Below, one piece after another: positions 34,705-44,603 of a DNA stretch of 64,000 nucleotides. Source of the stretch: Streptomyces clavuligerus (GTDB taxonomy: Bacteria; Actinomycetota; Actinomycetes; Streptomycetales; Streptomycetaceae). Position numbers and translations under genes: made by a program. The notes under the pieces are model-generated. The model was not told where the DNA came from, searched no databases, and saw only the letters and a program-made list of their open reading frames with translations. The stretch is taken from the NCBI RefSeq assembly GCF_005519465.1, contig NZ_CP027858.1, positions 1-64,000 on the forward strand, in the 5' to 3' direction. How positions within the stretch are numbered: position 1 is the stretch's first letter; every line of letters starts with the position of its first letter.

Positions 34705-34862
34705 CCGCCTGCCCCGGGGCCCCTCTTGGGGGGTCCCCCTCCCCCCCCCGCCCCCTCCGCCCCTCCCCCGTCTCCGTGTCAGGTAACTCGCCCGTGTCCG
34801 CCGGGCGGGTGCCGGACCGGGCATCCGTCATCCGCCCGCCATCCACCAGGGAGCACCCTCCT

Positions 34863-36044
34863 ATGTACGCGTCTGTCCGCGATGAGCTGCGCACCACTCT
34901 CGACGAGATCCGCCAGGCCGGTCTCTACAAGCCCGAGCGGGTGATCGGGACTCCGCAGAGCGCCACCGTCTCCGTGGCCTCCGGGGAGGTACTGAACTTC
35001 TGCGCGAACAACTACCTGGGGCTCGCCGACCACCCCGAGGTCGTCGCCGCGGCGAAGGAGGCCCTGGACCGCTGGGGATACGGCATGGCCTCGGTGCGCT
35101 TCATCTGCGGCACCCAGGATGTCCACAAGGAGCTGGAGGCGCGCCTCTCCTCGTTCCTCGGCCAGGAGGACACGATCCTGTACTCCTCCTGCTTCGACGC
35201 CAACGGCGGGGTCTTCGAGACCCTGCTCGGCCCTGAGGACGCGGTGATCTCCGACGCCCTCAACCATGCCTCGATCATCGACGGTATCCGGCTCTGCAAG
35301 GCGGCCCGGCACCGCTATGCCAACCGTGACCTGGGCGAGCTGGAGCAGCGCCTCAAGGAGACCCAGGGTGCCCGCCGCCGGCTGATCGTCACCGACGGTG
35401 TCTTCTCGATGGACGGCTATGTCGCTCCTCTCGCGGAGATCTGCGACCTCGCGGACCGGTATGACGCGATGGTCATGGTGGACGACTCGCACGCGGTCGG
35501 TTTTGTCGGCCCCGGCGGCCGCGGCACTCCCGAGCTGGCGGGTGTCATGGACCGGGTGGACATCATCACCGGCACTCTGGGGAAGGCGCTCGGCGGGGCG
35601 TCCGGCGGCTACGTCGCCGCCCGGGCCGAGATCGTGGCGCTGCTGCGGCAGCGTTCCCGCCCCTATCTGTTCTCCAACTCCCTCGCTCCGGTGATCGCCG
35701 CGGCCTCGCTGAAGGTGCTCGATCTGCTGGAGTCGGCCGGGGAGCTGCGGGAGCGGCTGGCGGCCAACACCGCGCTGTTCCGCGGGCGGATGGCCGCCGA
35801 GGGCTTCGATGTGCTGCCCGGTGACCACGCGATCGCGCCTGTCATGATCGGCGACGCCGCGGAGGCCGGCCGGATGGCCGAACTCCTGCTGGAGCGCGGG
35901 GTCTATGTCATCGGTTTCTCCTATCCCGTGGTCCCGATGGGGCAGGCCCGGATTCGGGTGCAGCTCTCCGCCGCGCACACGGCCGAGGATGTGGAGCGGG
36001 CCGTGGCGGCGTTCGTCGACGCGCGCCGGGTACTGAAGGGCTGA
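34863..36044 (+). CDS. kbl: glycine C-acetyltransferase (2-amino-3-ketobutyrate CoA ligase)
   Basis: A 393-residue alpha-oxoamine synthase, PLP-dependent. [30 protein letters not shown] and [17 protein letters not shown] are diagnostic, [11 protein letters not shown] carries the cofactor-binding Asp and His, and [13 protein letters not shown] carries the Schiff-base Lys. It cleaves 2-amino-3-ketobutyrate with CoA to glycine and acetyl-CoA, completing threonine breakdown with Tdh. The ATG at 34863 is at the family-typical N-terminus. Confidence 0.96.
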   Translation: MYASVRDELRTTLDEIRQAGLYKPERVIGTPQSATVSVASGEVLNFCANNYLGLADHPEVVAAAKEALDRWGYGMASVRFICGTQDVHKELEARLSSFLGQEDTILYSSCFDANGGVFETLLGPEDAVISDALNHASIIDGIRLCKAARHRYANRDLGELEQRLKETQGARRRLIVTDGVFSMDGYVAPLAEICDLADRYDAMVMVDDSHAVGFVGPGGRGTPELAGVMDRVDIITGTLGKALGGASGGYVAARAEIVALLRQRSRPYLFSNSLAPVIAAASLKVLDLLESAGELRERLAANTALFRGRMAAEGFDVLPGDHAIAPVMIGDAAEAGRMAELLLERGVYVIGFSYPVVPMGQARIRVQLSAAHTAEDVERAVAAFVDARRVLKG

Positions 36045-36100
36045 GCCGTCCCGGGGCGCGGGCCCGGTGGTGGTCTCGATCGCGCTGTGGTCCATGGTGA

Positions 36101-37345
36101 TCAGCGGGTCGGCCTGGTCCAGCGTGGTCGCAGCCGGTCGAGGAGGCCACGGGCGGCGGCGCGTCGGCGGGCGGTTGCCCGGGGCGCCGGTGTGGTGTGC
36201 GCCTCCGGCGGGTCCGTGCGGTGCGACCGGTCGGCCCCCGGGGGCGATGTGAGGGTCCGCGGCCGGGTGGCGCGGGGCTGCGGGGTCCTGTGGGCCGAAG
36301 TGCGCGGCGCCGGCCCCGTGGCGGCGGTCCGCGCGGGTGCCGTGGAGGGGTGGACGGCCCGGCGGGGTTCCCCGGTGAACCGGACGGGGTGCGCGCACGC
36401 CCCGGTGGTCCAGGAGGTCCCGGCGATCCCGGCCGGTCCGGGCCGGAACCGAAGCGGTGCTTGTTCCGCCCCCGGCCCTGGGGCCGGTCCGGAGGGGACG
36501 GGCGAGGGGGTCGTGTCGAGGGTTCCCGTTCCCGGTAGAGGAGTGTGCGGGAGTGCGGTTTCTTCGGCGCGTGCCCGGGTCAGTTCCCCGGCCAGGTGGG
36601 CGCGGAGCCGCCGGATCTCGTCCGGGTGGTCCGCGCGGGCGAGCCGTTCGGCTGTCTCACGGGCGGCGGCCGACCGTGAGCGGGTGCCGTCCACCGGGGG
36701 CAGCAGGCCGCGCAGCCGGGCGCGATCGACGGGAGCGGGCACCGTGTCGGCGAGGGTGTCGGGGTCGAGGGCGGAGGCGAGGGCTGCCGCCCGGGCCCAG
36801 GTGTCGTCCGCCGCGGCCCGCAGGAGCAGTTCGAGCCGCCGGGCCCGCCAGGTGCGGGGGCGGCGGTCCTCGCCCAGGTCGAGCAGGAGCCGGTCCCTCG
36901 GCGGTGTCCGGCCCGTCAGCAGGTCGGGGCGGGACCCGGCGAACTCGGTGAGCTCTTCCGCGAGGTAGAGCCAGACCACGGCGTGATAGCGGTTGATGTA
37001 GTACGTGATCGGTACGAGGTGGCCGGTGCGGGCGAGCCTGGTGAAGCGGGCCGGGGCGATGGCGAGCAGTTCGGCGCCTTCCCGGGTGCCCACGGTCCGT
37101 ACCCGTTCGCGCAGGGCTTCGGGGAAGCCCGGTGCTCCGCGCAGTCGGTCGATCTCCTCGCGGGCGATGCGCCGGGGCCCGCCGGGGACCCCGGGCCGTA
37201 CATGGCCTTCGGGCCCCGCGTGGGGCCCGGGTGCGGCGGGCTCGGTGCGGATGTGTCCGAGGCGGACCGCCAGGTCGAACTCGGCCCGCCTCAGCTCCAG
37301 CAGCCGGGCGGCGCCCGCCGGAGTCAGCCTCTCCTGAACTGTCAT
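36101..37345 (-). CDS. DUF6397-family protein
   Basis: A 414-residue protein. The N-terminal ~250 residues are folded and repetitive helical. They start with a HTH-like LTPAGAARLLELRRAEFDLAVRLGHI, and a second similar unit REGAELLAIAPARFTRLARTGHL precedes PITYYINRYHAVVWLYLAEEL. The last ~150 residues are Pro/Arg/Thr-rich and disordered. It matches the Streptomyces DUF6397 family; the two excisionase-like HTH units suggest DNA binding. GGGGGGAAA lies upstream of the start. Function unknown. Confidence 0.75.
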   Translation of the reverse strand: MTVQERLTPAGAARLLELRRAEFDLAVRLGHIRTEPAAPGPHAGPEGHVRPGVPGGPRRIAREEIDRLRGAPGFPEALRERVRTVGTREGAELLAIAPARFTRLARTGHLVPITYYINRYHAVVWLYLAEELTEFAGSRPDLLTGRTPPRDRLLLDLGEDRRPRTWRARRLELLLRAAADDTWARAAALASALDPDTLADTVPAPVDRARLRGLLPPVDGTRSRSAAARETAERLARADHPDEIRRLRAHLAGELTRARAEETALPHTPLPGTGTLDTTPSPVPSGPAPGPGAEQAPLRFRPGPAGIAGTSWTTGACAHPVRFTGEPRRAVHPSTAPARTAATGPAPRTSAHRTPQPRATRPRTLTSPPGADRSHRTDPPEAHTTPAPRATARRRAAARGLLDRLRPRWTRPTR

Positions 37346-37455
37346 GGTCGTTTCCCCCCGTGAGCGGTGTGTGCTCTCGGTCACGACCATAGCCCCGGGT
37401 GAAAATGGGTGGAGCAGCCTGTGGATAACTCCTTTGGGAGGGTTGTTTTCGCAGG

Positions 37456-37860
37456 TCAGCGGCTGTCAACTATGGGTTGTCTCGCGGCGACGCTCAGATG
37501 TTCGCCGACGCGGTTGACCATGAGGGTCATCTCGTAGGCGATCTGGCCGACGTCCGCTTCCGCCTCGCTGAGGACACAGAGGCAGCTGCCGTCGCCCGCG
37601 GCGGTGACGAACAGGAGGGCCTCGTCGAACTCGACCATGGTCTGGCGGGCCCGTCCGGCGCGGAAGTGGCGGCCGGACCCCCGGGCGAGGGAGTGCAGAC
37701 CGGAGGAGACCGCGGCGAGGTGCTCGGCGTCCTCGCGGGCGAGCCCTGTGCTCGCTCCCGTCACCAGGCCGTCGTTGGAGAGCACCAGCGCGTGCTTGAT
37801 GTGCTCGATCCGCTTGGTCAAGTCGTCGAGCAGCCAGTCGAGTCCTTTGTTCAGCGGCAT
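37456..37860 (-). CDS. roadblock/LC7-domain protein
   Basis: A 134-residue single-domain roadblock protein. LDWLLDDLTKRIEHIKHALVLSNDGLVTGASTGL, then DAEHLAAVSSGLHSLARGSG, match CvnB-type proteins that work with a membrane histidine kinase-like CvnA, a DUF742 protein and a Ras-like GTPase in Streptomyces conservons. No CvnA, CvnC or CvnD gene is adjacent, so this is an orphan. It may regulate a GTPase encoded elsewhere. GGGGAGG seven bases before the ATG. Confidence 0.87.
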   Translation of the reverse strand: MPLNKGLDWLLDDLTKRIEHIKHALVLSNDGLVTGASTGLAREDAEHLAAVSSGLHSLARGSGRHFRAGRARQTMVEFDEALLFVTAAGDGSCLCVLSEAEADVGQIAYEMTLMVNRVGEHLSVAARQPIVDSR

Positions 37861-38140
37861 GGTCGGTCCTCCCCGCTCATATGTTCCCCGTGTTGCGGTA
37901 AGCCTTTCGTACCGGCGACGGCAGGGCAAGGCGCAACGGGGGGCGCCATCGCGCACATCGCCCCCGTACATTCGATCGGCATATTCGGCGTCACGGGTGA
38001 CGGCGTCTTCCGCCGGACCCCGCTCCCGGGGTCCCGGAATGCGGCTGATGGAGCACACCGGGCGGGAACGGTCCGGGCAGGTCCTGGCCTTCCGGGGATA
38101 TTCGTCGGTGGGGCCGACCGGGCGGGAAGAGGATACGGGG

Positions 38141-38722
38141 ATGGCTCCTTTCCTGCTCACCGAACGTCTTTCGCTGCGCCCCCTCACCGCCCGTGATCTG
38201 CACCGGATCTGTGCCCTCGACAGCGATCCGGAGGTGATGCGTTATCTCACCGGGGGTGCGCCGGTCTCTCCGGAGGAGGTACGCGACAGGGTGCTGCCCC
38301 GGTTGACGCACACCGTCCCGTGTACGGGCCGCCCGGGATTCTGGGCGGCTGAGGAACGCGCCACGGGGGCCTTTCTGGGGTGGTTCGAGTTCCGGCCGCC
38401 GTGTGACGACAATGCCGCGGTCGCGGAATTGGGGTATCGACTGACGAGAGCTTCCTGGGGCCGCGGTTTTGCCACGGAGGGGGCGCGCGCCCTGGTCCGC
38501 AAGGGGTTCACCGAACTCGGTACGGAGCGGGTCTTCGCGACCGCCATGGCGGTCAACGCCGGTTCGCGCCGGGTCATGGAGAAGGCCGGTCTGCGGTATG
38601 CCCGCACCTTTTCCGGTGACTGGCCGGAGCCCATCGAGGGGTCGGAGCACGGCGAGGTGGAATACGCCCTGACCAGGAGCGAGTGGCAGCGGGCGAGGGC
38701 CGGGGCCACCGCCGCGCGCTGA
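38141..38722 (+). CDS. GNAT acetyltransferase, RimJ/RimL type
   Basis: A 193-residue acetyltransferase. It opens with LLTERLSLRPLTARDLHRI, followed by AELGYRLTRASWGRGFATEGARALVRKGF (acetyl-CoA loop) and NAGSRRVMEKAGLRYARTF, the order of the RimJ/RimL family. It acetylates an N-terminal or small-molecule amine; acceptor unknown. AAGAGGA is eight bases before the ATG at 38141. The frame is open upstream, but that part overlaps the roadblock promoter. Confidence 0.87.
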   Translation: MAPFLLTERLSLRPLTARDLHRICALDSDPEVMRYLTGGAPVSPEEVRDRVLPRLTHTVPCTGRPGFWAAEERATGAFLGWFEFRPPCDDNAAVAELGYRLTRASWGRGFATEGARALVRKGFTELGTERVFATAMAVNAGSRRVMEKAGLRYARTFSGDWPEPIEGSEHGEVEYALTRSEWQRARAGATAAR

Positions 38723-38732
38723 GGACCCCGGG

Positions 38733-38756
38733 CGCCGCCCCGCCCCGGGGGCGGCG
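38733..38756. terminator. hairpin between convergent genes
   Basis: 9-bp stem CGCCGCCCC / GGGGCGGCG with a 6-base loop, between the GNAT gene (+) and the small membrane-protein gene (-). Confidence 0.5.
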
Positions 38757-38761
38757 TCCGC

Positions 38762-38941
38762 TCAGCGCCCCAGTTCCTTGCGGGAGACCCTGCGCAGTCT
38801 GCGCCGCTGGCCGGGGTCGAGCATCAGATACGCCACCGCCGGTATACCGAGGACCACCAGCAGCGAGAACCACCCGATCCACGGCATCAGCAGCAGCCCG
38901 ACGGCCACTCCCGCCAGAATGATCTTCGTGCGTGCCGTCAT
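38762..38941 (-). CDS. small membrane protein, 59 residues
   Basis: MTARTKIILAGVAVGLLLM, then a second hydrophobic stretch (WFSLLVVLGIPAVAYLML) and a very basic tail (RRRLRRVSRKELGR). It probably has two membrane segments with the tail inside. GAGGAGG is seven bases upstream. Such proteins are common in Streptomyces and have no known role. Confidence 0.7.
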   Translation of the reverse strand: MTARTKIILAGVAVGLLLMPWIGWFSLLVVLGIPAVAYLMLDPGQRRRLRRVSRKELGR

Positions 38942-39230
38942 GGCGGTGCCTCCTCGTACGGCCGGGCCGTCCCCACGTGCGACGGCCTCCATATCGACAA
39001 CGCGCGGGCGCTCCCCGCGGTTCCGGCCCGTGGACCCTACGGCCCCGGCGCCTCCCACGGCGATGCGCGGCGCAGGAAAGCCGACGGACGGCGGACGCTG
39101 GGCACGACACCGCGACACACGGACGCTGTGAGGGAGGTCACGGTCACGGAAGGCGGCACGGGCATCGATGTTCACGTATCCTCGGCGACTCCATCCCGGA
39201 CTAGTCAAGTTTGAGGAATGCGTCATCGCT

Positions 39231-42200
39231 GTGCATCGGCCTTCTGCGGCAACGACCTCCCCCGACCCACTGACCACTCCCCACCCAGCCCCCTCCGTCC
39301 TGCCCGTCTCCTCCGATTCGCCCGCCCCGCTCGCCCACGCCTGCGCGGTGTTCCTCCCCGGCGACCCCGCACGCGCGGGGCGTGTCGCCTTCTGGGACCC
39401 CGAGGGCCTCTTGGACCTCCACGGCGCACTGCTCCCGGGCGGCCTCCCGGGCGGCACGAACGGGACCCTCACCGTGGTGGGTGACGATCTGTCCCTGCGG
39501 ACGGTGCCCGCGCGCCTCCTTCCCGTGACCGAGGCGCTGCCGCTGCTCACCCGGGCACGCGCAGCGGACGGGACCTCCCCGGCCGTCGCCTTCTGGGGTG
39601 CCGCGACCGTGCTGGCGCTGCATCTGGCCGCGCGGGGGCTGCTGCTGCCCGGTCTCTCCGCCGGGGACCACGACTCCTGGCGGATGGGGCCGCTGGCCCC
39701 CGAGGACCTGGAGAGCGTCCGTGTTCTCGCCGCGTCGATGCCGCCCACCGCCCACGCCGTGCCGCTCGGCCACGGAGAGGACACGCCCGCCGGGGACGTC
39801 CCTCTGCTGCCGGACCCCGAGCGTCTGCTGCGGGCCTTCCTCGACGCGGTCGCCGATGTCCTGCCGCGTACCCCGGGCGCGGCGACGGCCGCCGGTGGTC
39901 CGGCGTTCGCGGCGACGGAACCCCGGCCCGCGCCCCTGCCCGGGCTGCGGGCCTGGGCGGCGGAGGTCGCCGCGGGCCACGACGCGGGCGTCCGGCTCTC
40001 CCTCCGCGTCGAGCTGGTCGATCCGGTCGAACCGGCCGGAGTGACGGAAGGGGTGGAAGGGACGGCCGTGGGCGGCGCGGAGCCCGGATTCCGGGCCGTC
40101 CTGCAGATCCACAGCGCGAGCGACCCCGGTGCCGTCGCGGACGCGGCGGACGTGTGGGCGGACGGGGACCGGGCCGACGGAGCGTTCGGAGCGCAGGCGC
40201 AGATGGACGCGCTGCTCGCCCTGCGCCGTGCGGTACACGCCTGGCCCGCGCTCACACCGCTGCTGGAGGCCACCGTGCCCGACGCGCTCCCCCTGGCCGA
40301 CGAGGAGGTGGCCGAACTCCTCGGCGAGGCGGCGAGGGCGCTGGCGGCCTGCGGTACCCGGGTCCACTGGCCCCGCGAGCTGTCCCACCGGCTCACCGCA
40401 CGGGCCGTCGTCGGGCTCACCGGCGACCAGGACGCCGCCGCCCCGGGTCCCGGGCACTCCGGCGGCCCCGCGGACGGTCACCGCGCGGGGGGCGGCGGAG
40501 CCCCGCAGGGGCGGACGTCCGCGCTGCCCTCGCTCTTCGGGGCGGGGGCCCCCTTCACCCTCCGCCGCCATCTCGCGCTGGGCGACCGGCCCCTGAGCCG
40601 GGAGGAGCTGGACCGGCTCGCCGAGACGAAGCGGCCCCTGGTCCGGCTGCGGGACCAGTGGGTCCTCGTCGACCCGGACGAGGTCCGGCGCGTCCGCGCG
40701 GCCGGGGACAGCGCCCTCTCGGCGGCCGACGCGCTGCACGCCGTGCTGACCGGCTCCGTCGAGCTGGACGGGCGTCCGGTGGAGGCAGAGGCGTCGAGCG
40801 CGTTCGCCCGGCTGCGGGACCGGCTCACCGCCCCGGAGGGGGACGGCGACAGTGTGGGACAGCCCGCCGCGCTCAGGGCCACCCTGCGCGACTATCAGCT
40901 GCGGGGTCTGAACTGGCTGCACCGGATCACCTCCCTCGGCCTCGGCGGCTGTCTCGCCGACGACATGGGCCTCGGCAAGACCATCACCGTCATCGCGCTC
41001 CATCTGCACCGGCAGACCGAGGCGGCGACCGCCGGGCCCACCCTGGTCGTCTGTCCCGCCTCCCTCCTGGGCAACTGGCAGCAGGAGATCGAGAAGTTCG
41101 CCCCCGGCACGCCCGTCCACCGATTCCACGGAGCGGCGCGGAGCCTGGAGGCACCGGCGACCGGCGCGGTCGTCCTGACGACCTACGGCACCATGCGCCT
41201 GGACGCGGAACGGCTCGGCGGCACCCCCTGGGGCCTGGTCGTCGCCGACGAGGCCCAGCATGTCAAGAACCCCTATTCGGCCACCGCGCGACAGCTCCGC
41301 GCGATCGGCGCGAAGGCCCGTATCGCGCTGAGCGGCACCCCCATCGAGAACAACCTCTCCGAGCTGTGGGCCATCCTCGACTGGGCGTCACCGGGTGTGC
41401 TCGGCCGGCTCGGCACCTTCCGCCGCACCTGTGCGCAGGCGGCGGAGAGCGGCGACCCGGTGGCGGCACAGCGGCTGTCGGCCCTGGTACGGCCGTTCCT
41501 GCTGCGCCGCCGCAAGTCCGACCCCGGTATCGCGCCGGAGCTGCCTCCGAAGACCGAGACCGACCACAGCGTCGGTCTCACTCCGGAGCAGGCCGGTCTG
41601 TACGAGGCGGTGGTACGGGAGACGCTGGACGCGGTCGCCGCGGCGCAGGGCATGGAACGGCGGGGTCTGGTGGTGCGGCTGCTGACCTCGCTCAAGCAGA
41701 TCTGCAACCATCCGGCGCAGTACCTCAAGGAGGAGGAGCCCGTGCTCGGCGGGCGTTCCGGCAAACTGGAGCTGTTGGACGAACTCCTGGACACGATCGT
41801 GGCCGAGGGCGCGGGTGTGCTGGTCTTCACGCAGTACGTCCGGATGGCCCGGCTGCTGGAGAGTCATCTGGCGGCACGGGGCATCGCCGCGCAACTGCTG
41901 CACGGCGGCACTCCGGTGCCCGTTCGCGACGAGATGGTGACCCGTTTCCAGAACGGCGAGGTGCCGGTCTTCCTGTTGTCGCTGAAGGCGGCGGGCACGG
42001 GGCTCAACCTCACCCGGGCGGAGCATGTCGTCCATCTGGACCGCTGGTGGAACCCGGCGGTGGAGGCACAGGCGACGGACCGCGCGTACCGCATCGGGCA
42101 GACCCGTCCGGTGCAGGTGCACCGGCTGATCGCGGAGGGCACCGTCGAGGACCGGATCGCGGAGCTGCTGGCGCGGAAGCGGGAACTCGCGGACGCCGTG

Positions 42201-42290
42201 CTCGGCTCCGGCGAGGGCGCGCTCACGGAGCTGAGCGACGCGGAGCTGGCGGATCTGGTGCGGCTGCGCGAGGACGGGGGACAGCGATGA
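39231..42290 (+). CDS. SNF2/HepA-type helicase
   Basis: A protein of about 1019 residues. An N-terminal ~500-residue region with no clear motif (FLPGDPARAGRVAFWDPEG, rich in Asp/Ala) is followed by the SNF2 core. LRDYQLRGLNWLHR starts it, ADDMGLGKTITVIAL is motif I, VVADEAQHVKNPYS (DEAQ) is motif II, ALSGTPIENNLSELW is motif III, GVLVFTQYVRMARLL is motif IV, and ATDRAYRIGQTRPVQVHRL is motif VI. It translocates on DNA. The start is uncertain: GTG at 39231 with GAGGAA twelve bases before, or ATG at 39168. It overlaps the SWIM-finger gene by four bases. Confidence 0.92.
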   Translation: MHRPSAATTSPDPLTTPHPAPSVLPVSSDSPAPLAHACAVFLPGDPARAGRVAFWDPEGLLDLHGALLPGGLPGGTNGTLTVVGDDLSLRTVPARLLPVTEALPLLTRARAADGTSPAVAFWGAATVLALHLAARGLLLPGLSAGDHDSWRMGPLAPEDLESVRVLAASMPPTAHAVPLGHGEDTPAGDVPLLPDPERLLRAFLDAVADVLPRTPGAATAAGGPAFAATEPRPAPLPGLRAWAAEVAAGHDAGVRLSLRVELVDPVEPAGVTEGVEGTAVGGAEPGFRAVLQIHSASDPGAVADAADVWADGDRADGAFGAQAQMDALLALRRAVHAWPALTPLLEATVPDALPLADEEVAELLGEAARALAACGTRVHWPRELSHRLTARAVVGLTGDQDAAAPGPGHSGGPADGHRAGGGGAPQGRTSALPSLFGAGAPFTLRRHLALGDRPLSREELDRLAETKRPLVRLRDQWVLVDPDEVRRVRAAGDSALSAADALHAVLTGSVELDGRPVEAEASSAFARLRDRLTAPEGDGDSVGQPAALRATLRDYQLRGLNWLHRITSLGLGGCLADDMGLGKTITVIALHLHRQTEAATAGPTLVVCPASLLGNWQQEIEKFAPGTPVHRFHGAARSLEAPATGAVVLTTYGTMRLDAERLGGTPWGLVVADEAQHVKNPYSATARQLRAIGAKARIALSGTPIENNLSELWAILDWASPGVLGRLGTFRRTCAQAAESGDPVAAQRLSALVRPFLLRRRKSDPGIAPELPPKTETDHSVGLTPEQAGLYEAVVRETLDAVAAAQGMERRGLVVRLLTSLKQICNHPAQYLKEEEPVLGGRSGKLELLDELLDTIVAEGAGVLVFTQYVRMARLLESHLAARGIAAQLLHGGTPVPVRDEMVTRFQNGEVPVFLLSLKAAGTGLNLTRAEHVVHLDRWWNPAVEAQATDRAYRIGQTRPVQVHRLIAEGTVEDRIAELLARKRELADAVLGSGEGALTELSDAELADLVRLREDGGQR

Positions 42291-43717
42291 ACCGCGCGTA
42301 CCGCACGGATGACGGGCACGACGGAGAGGGCGTCGACACCACTGTGGACATGGACGGGATCGCCGGCCTGGACGGCATGGGCGGCTTCGACGGGCCGGAC
42401 GACGAGGACGGCGCGGTGGGCGGGTCCGGCCGGGGCGGGCCGGCGTCCGGGGCGCACCAGGAGGAGCGGACCTTCGCCGCGCTGCCGCCGGTCTCCGGGC
42501 GCGGCTTCGCCGCGAGCTGGTGGGGCCGGGCATGGCTGACGGCCCTGGAGGACACGGCACTCGAATCCGACCAGCTCACCCGGGGCCGCAGGACGGCCCG
42601 GTCGGGCGCGGTCGGTGCAGTGTCGGTGCGGCCCGGCCGGGTCACCGCCGTGGTGCGGGACCGGGACGGAACCGGCCATCGCGCCGATGTGCTGCTCACG
42701 GAGCTGACGGACGCCGCCTGGGACCGTTTCCTGGACATGGCGGTGGACAGCGCCGGGCACATCGCCGCGCTGCTGGACCGGGAGATGCCTCCGCATCTCG
42801 TGGAGGACGCGGCGGCGGCGGGGGTCGAGCTGCTGCCGGGGATCGGTGACCTGGAGCCCGAGTGCGCGTGCGGGGCGTGGGACCTGTGTCCGCACACCGC
42901 GGCCCTCGCCTATCAGGTGGCGCGGTTGCTGGACCGGGACCCGTGGGTGCTGCTGCTGGTGCGGGGCCGCGGGGAGCACCGGCTCGTCGGTGAGTTGCAG
43001 GCGCGCAGTTCCGCCCGGGCGGCGCGGCCCGCGGACGAGGGGCGGCGGGTCCCGGGGCCGGAGGGGGTGCCCGCGGACGAGGCGTACGCCGCCGCCGGTC
43101 TGCTGCCGCGGCTGCCCGCTCCCCCGCCGGTGCCCGGCGGGCCGGGGACGCCGCCCTCCCTGGAGACCGGGAACGGGCCCGCCGGTGTCGACCCGGGGGC
43201 GCTGGAGTTCCTGGCCGCCGACGCGGCGGCGCGTGCCCGCGGGATGCTGCTGGCGGCGTCGGCCCCCGGGCACGGCGCGCAGCCGCTCGACCGTCCGCTG
43301 ACGCCTGCTCAGGACGCGGTGCGGCTGGCGGCGGCGGAGCCGGGCGCGGCGGTGTTCGCGCGGCTCGCGGCCGGTACGGGGCGGCAGCGTGCGGGGCTGG
43401 AGGCGGCGGTACGGGCGTGGCGGGCCGGGGGCGTGGACGCGCTCGCCGTCCTCGACGGGGAGCAGGTTCCCGGGCCGGATGTCCTGGGACGGGCCGCGGC
43501 GGCCCTGGAGTCGGCCTGGGACGGGGTGGAGCGGCCCCGGCTGCGGGCCGCGGGGGCGGGGCGCTGGACGGTGGTGGGGCAGGACGCGCAACTGCGGGTC
43601 GGTTCCGACGGCCGCTGGTGGCCGTATCGCCGGGAGGCGGGGCGCTGGGTGCCGTCGGGGCCGGGGGCGGACGATCCGGCGGCGGTTCTCGCGGAGGCCC
43701 TGGGCGAGAGCGGCTGA
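42287..43717 (+). CDS. SWIM zinc-finger protein
   Basis: A 476-residue protein. The first ~55 residues are Asp/Gly-rich. FAASWWGRAWLTALED begins the fold, and CACGAWDLCPHTAAL is the SWIM motif (CxCx...CxH). Then follow long Ala-rich helical repeats and a C-terminal DGRWWPYRRE. SWIM proteins next to SNF2 helicases are thought to help recognise nucleic acid. The ATG overlaps the helicase stop (ATGA), so the two are translated together and probably form one complex. Confidence 0.9.
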   Translation: MNRAYRTDDGHDGEGVDTTVDMDGIAGLDGMGGFDGPDDEDGAVGGSGRGGPASGAHQEERTFAALPPVSGRGFAASWWGRAWLTALEDTALESDQLTRGRRTARSGAVGAVSVRPGRVTAVVRDRDGTGHRADVLLTELTDAAWDRFLDMAVDSAGHIAALLDREMPPHLVEDAAAAGVELLPGIGDLEPECACGAWDLCPHTAALAYQVARLLDRDPWVLLLVRGRGEHRLVGELQARSSARAARPADEGRRVPGPEGVPADEAYAAAGLLPRLPAPPPVPGGPGTPPSLETGNGPAGVDPGALEFLAADAAARARGMLLAASAPGHGAQPLDRPLTPAQDAVRLAAAEPGAAVFARLAAGTGRQRAGLEAAVRAWRAGGVDALAVLDGEQVPGPDVLGRAAAALESAWDGVERPRLRAAGAGRWTVVGQDAQLRVGSDGRWWPYRREAGRWVPSGPGADDPAAVLAEALGESG

Positions 43718-44603
43718 CCGAGCGGGTCGCGGCGGCTTCTTCCCGTTGTCCGTCGCGCGAAACGGGGTGGATTCGGTCAGCGCTCGCGTCGTCCGTGGCG
43801 GACCGGGGCCGGGCGCCCGTCGGCGGGGGGCCGGTGGGGGCTGTCGTCGAGGACGGTGCGGGGCGGGCAGCGGGTTCCCGCGCGGACCGCCCCGTCCCGG
43901 GGTGCTCCGGTGGGACGGAGGGCGGTGCGAGGGGGCGGCGGCGGACGGGGCGGCGCGACCGGGTGGACGGTCCCCCGCCGGTTTCCCCGGGCTCCCTCCG
44001 GCCTTCCTCGGCCGGACACGCGGTGCTCTCCCCCGGTCCGCGTCCCGGCCACCGGGCCACACGGGCCACACGGGCCGAACGGGCCGAACGGGCCGAACGG
44101 GCCACGGGATGATGGGACGGCGGACCGGGTGGATGCCCGGCGGGCCGACTGATCCGGTCGGGGGTAGCCCTCCCGTACCTCCGGGCGGCGCCTCCACAAC
44201 CCCACCTCTTTATCACAGATGGGGCTGATTCGCGCCGAGTTGCGGTGAACTCCTTCCCGCCGCCCCGCCACGGCCGTACGGTGGTGCCGCCCCAACCGGT
44301 TCACCCCTGTCCCCGTCACCACCGCCCTCATCCTCGCCCCCGTGTGAACACCGTGCAGACGCCACCGCCGCCGATATGTGCGTCACCGACGTCACCGACG
44401 ACGCCGACGACACTGACGGCCCCGACGACACCGATGTCGCTGATGACACCGCAGTCACCGACTCCGACACCACCGACACGGTGGAGTGCCGACGTCCCCG
44501 GCGAACCGCCGCCGGCAGGGGATGCTGCTGGCGTCCTCCCCCGGTCCCGCGCGGCGGGAGGGCATTGCCCGCCTCCCCGTCCCCGACCGTCTGGAGAGGT
44601 CCC
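43718..44603. other. 886-base gene-free region with tandem repeats
   Basis: No gene recognised. Contains 9-bp tandem repeats (44053-44105) and a low-complexity ACC/GAC tract (about 44340-44500). The amidase reading frame stays open back to 44376 and would add a Thr/Asp-rich stretch, but the signal peptide argues for the later start. Confidence 0.5.
44053..44105. repeat. 9-bp tandem repeat, six copies
   Basis: CGGGCCACA twice, CGGGCCGAA three times, then a partial CGGGCCAC. Non-coding as far as can be seen; possibly a slippage-prone site. Confidence 0.75.

Noticed and set aside
40154..43717. 1187-residue frame including the SWIM gene
   Set aside because: Its first two thirds overlap the helicase in another frame; the SWIM protein starts at 42287.
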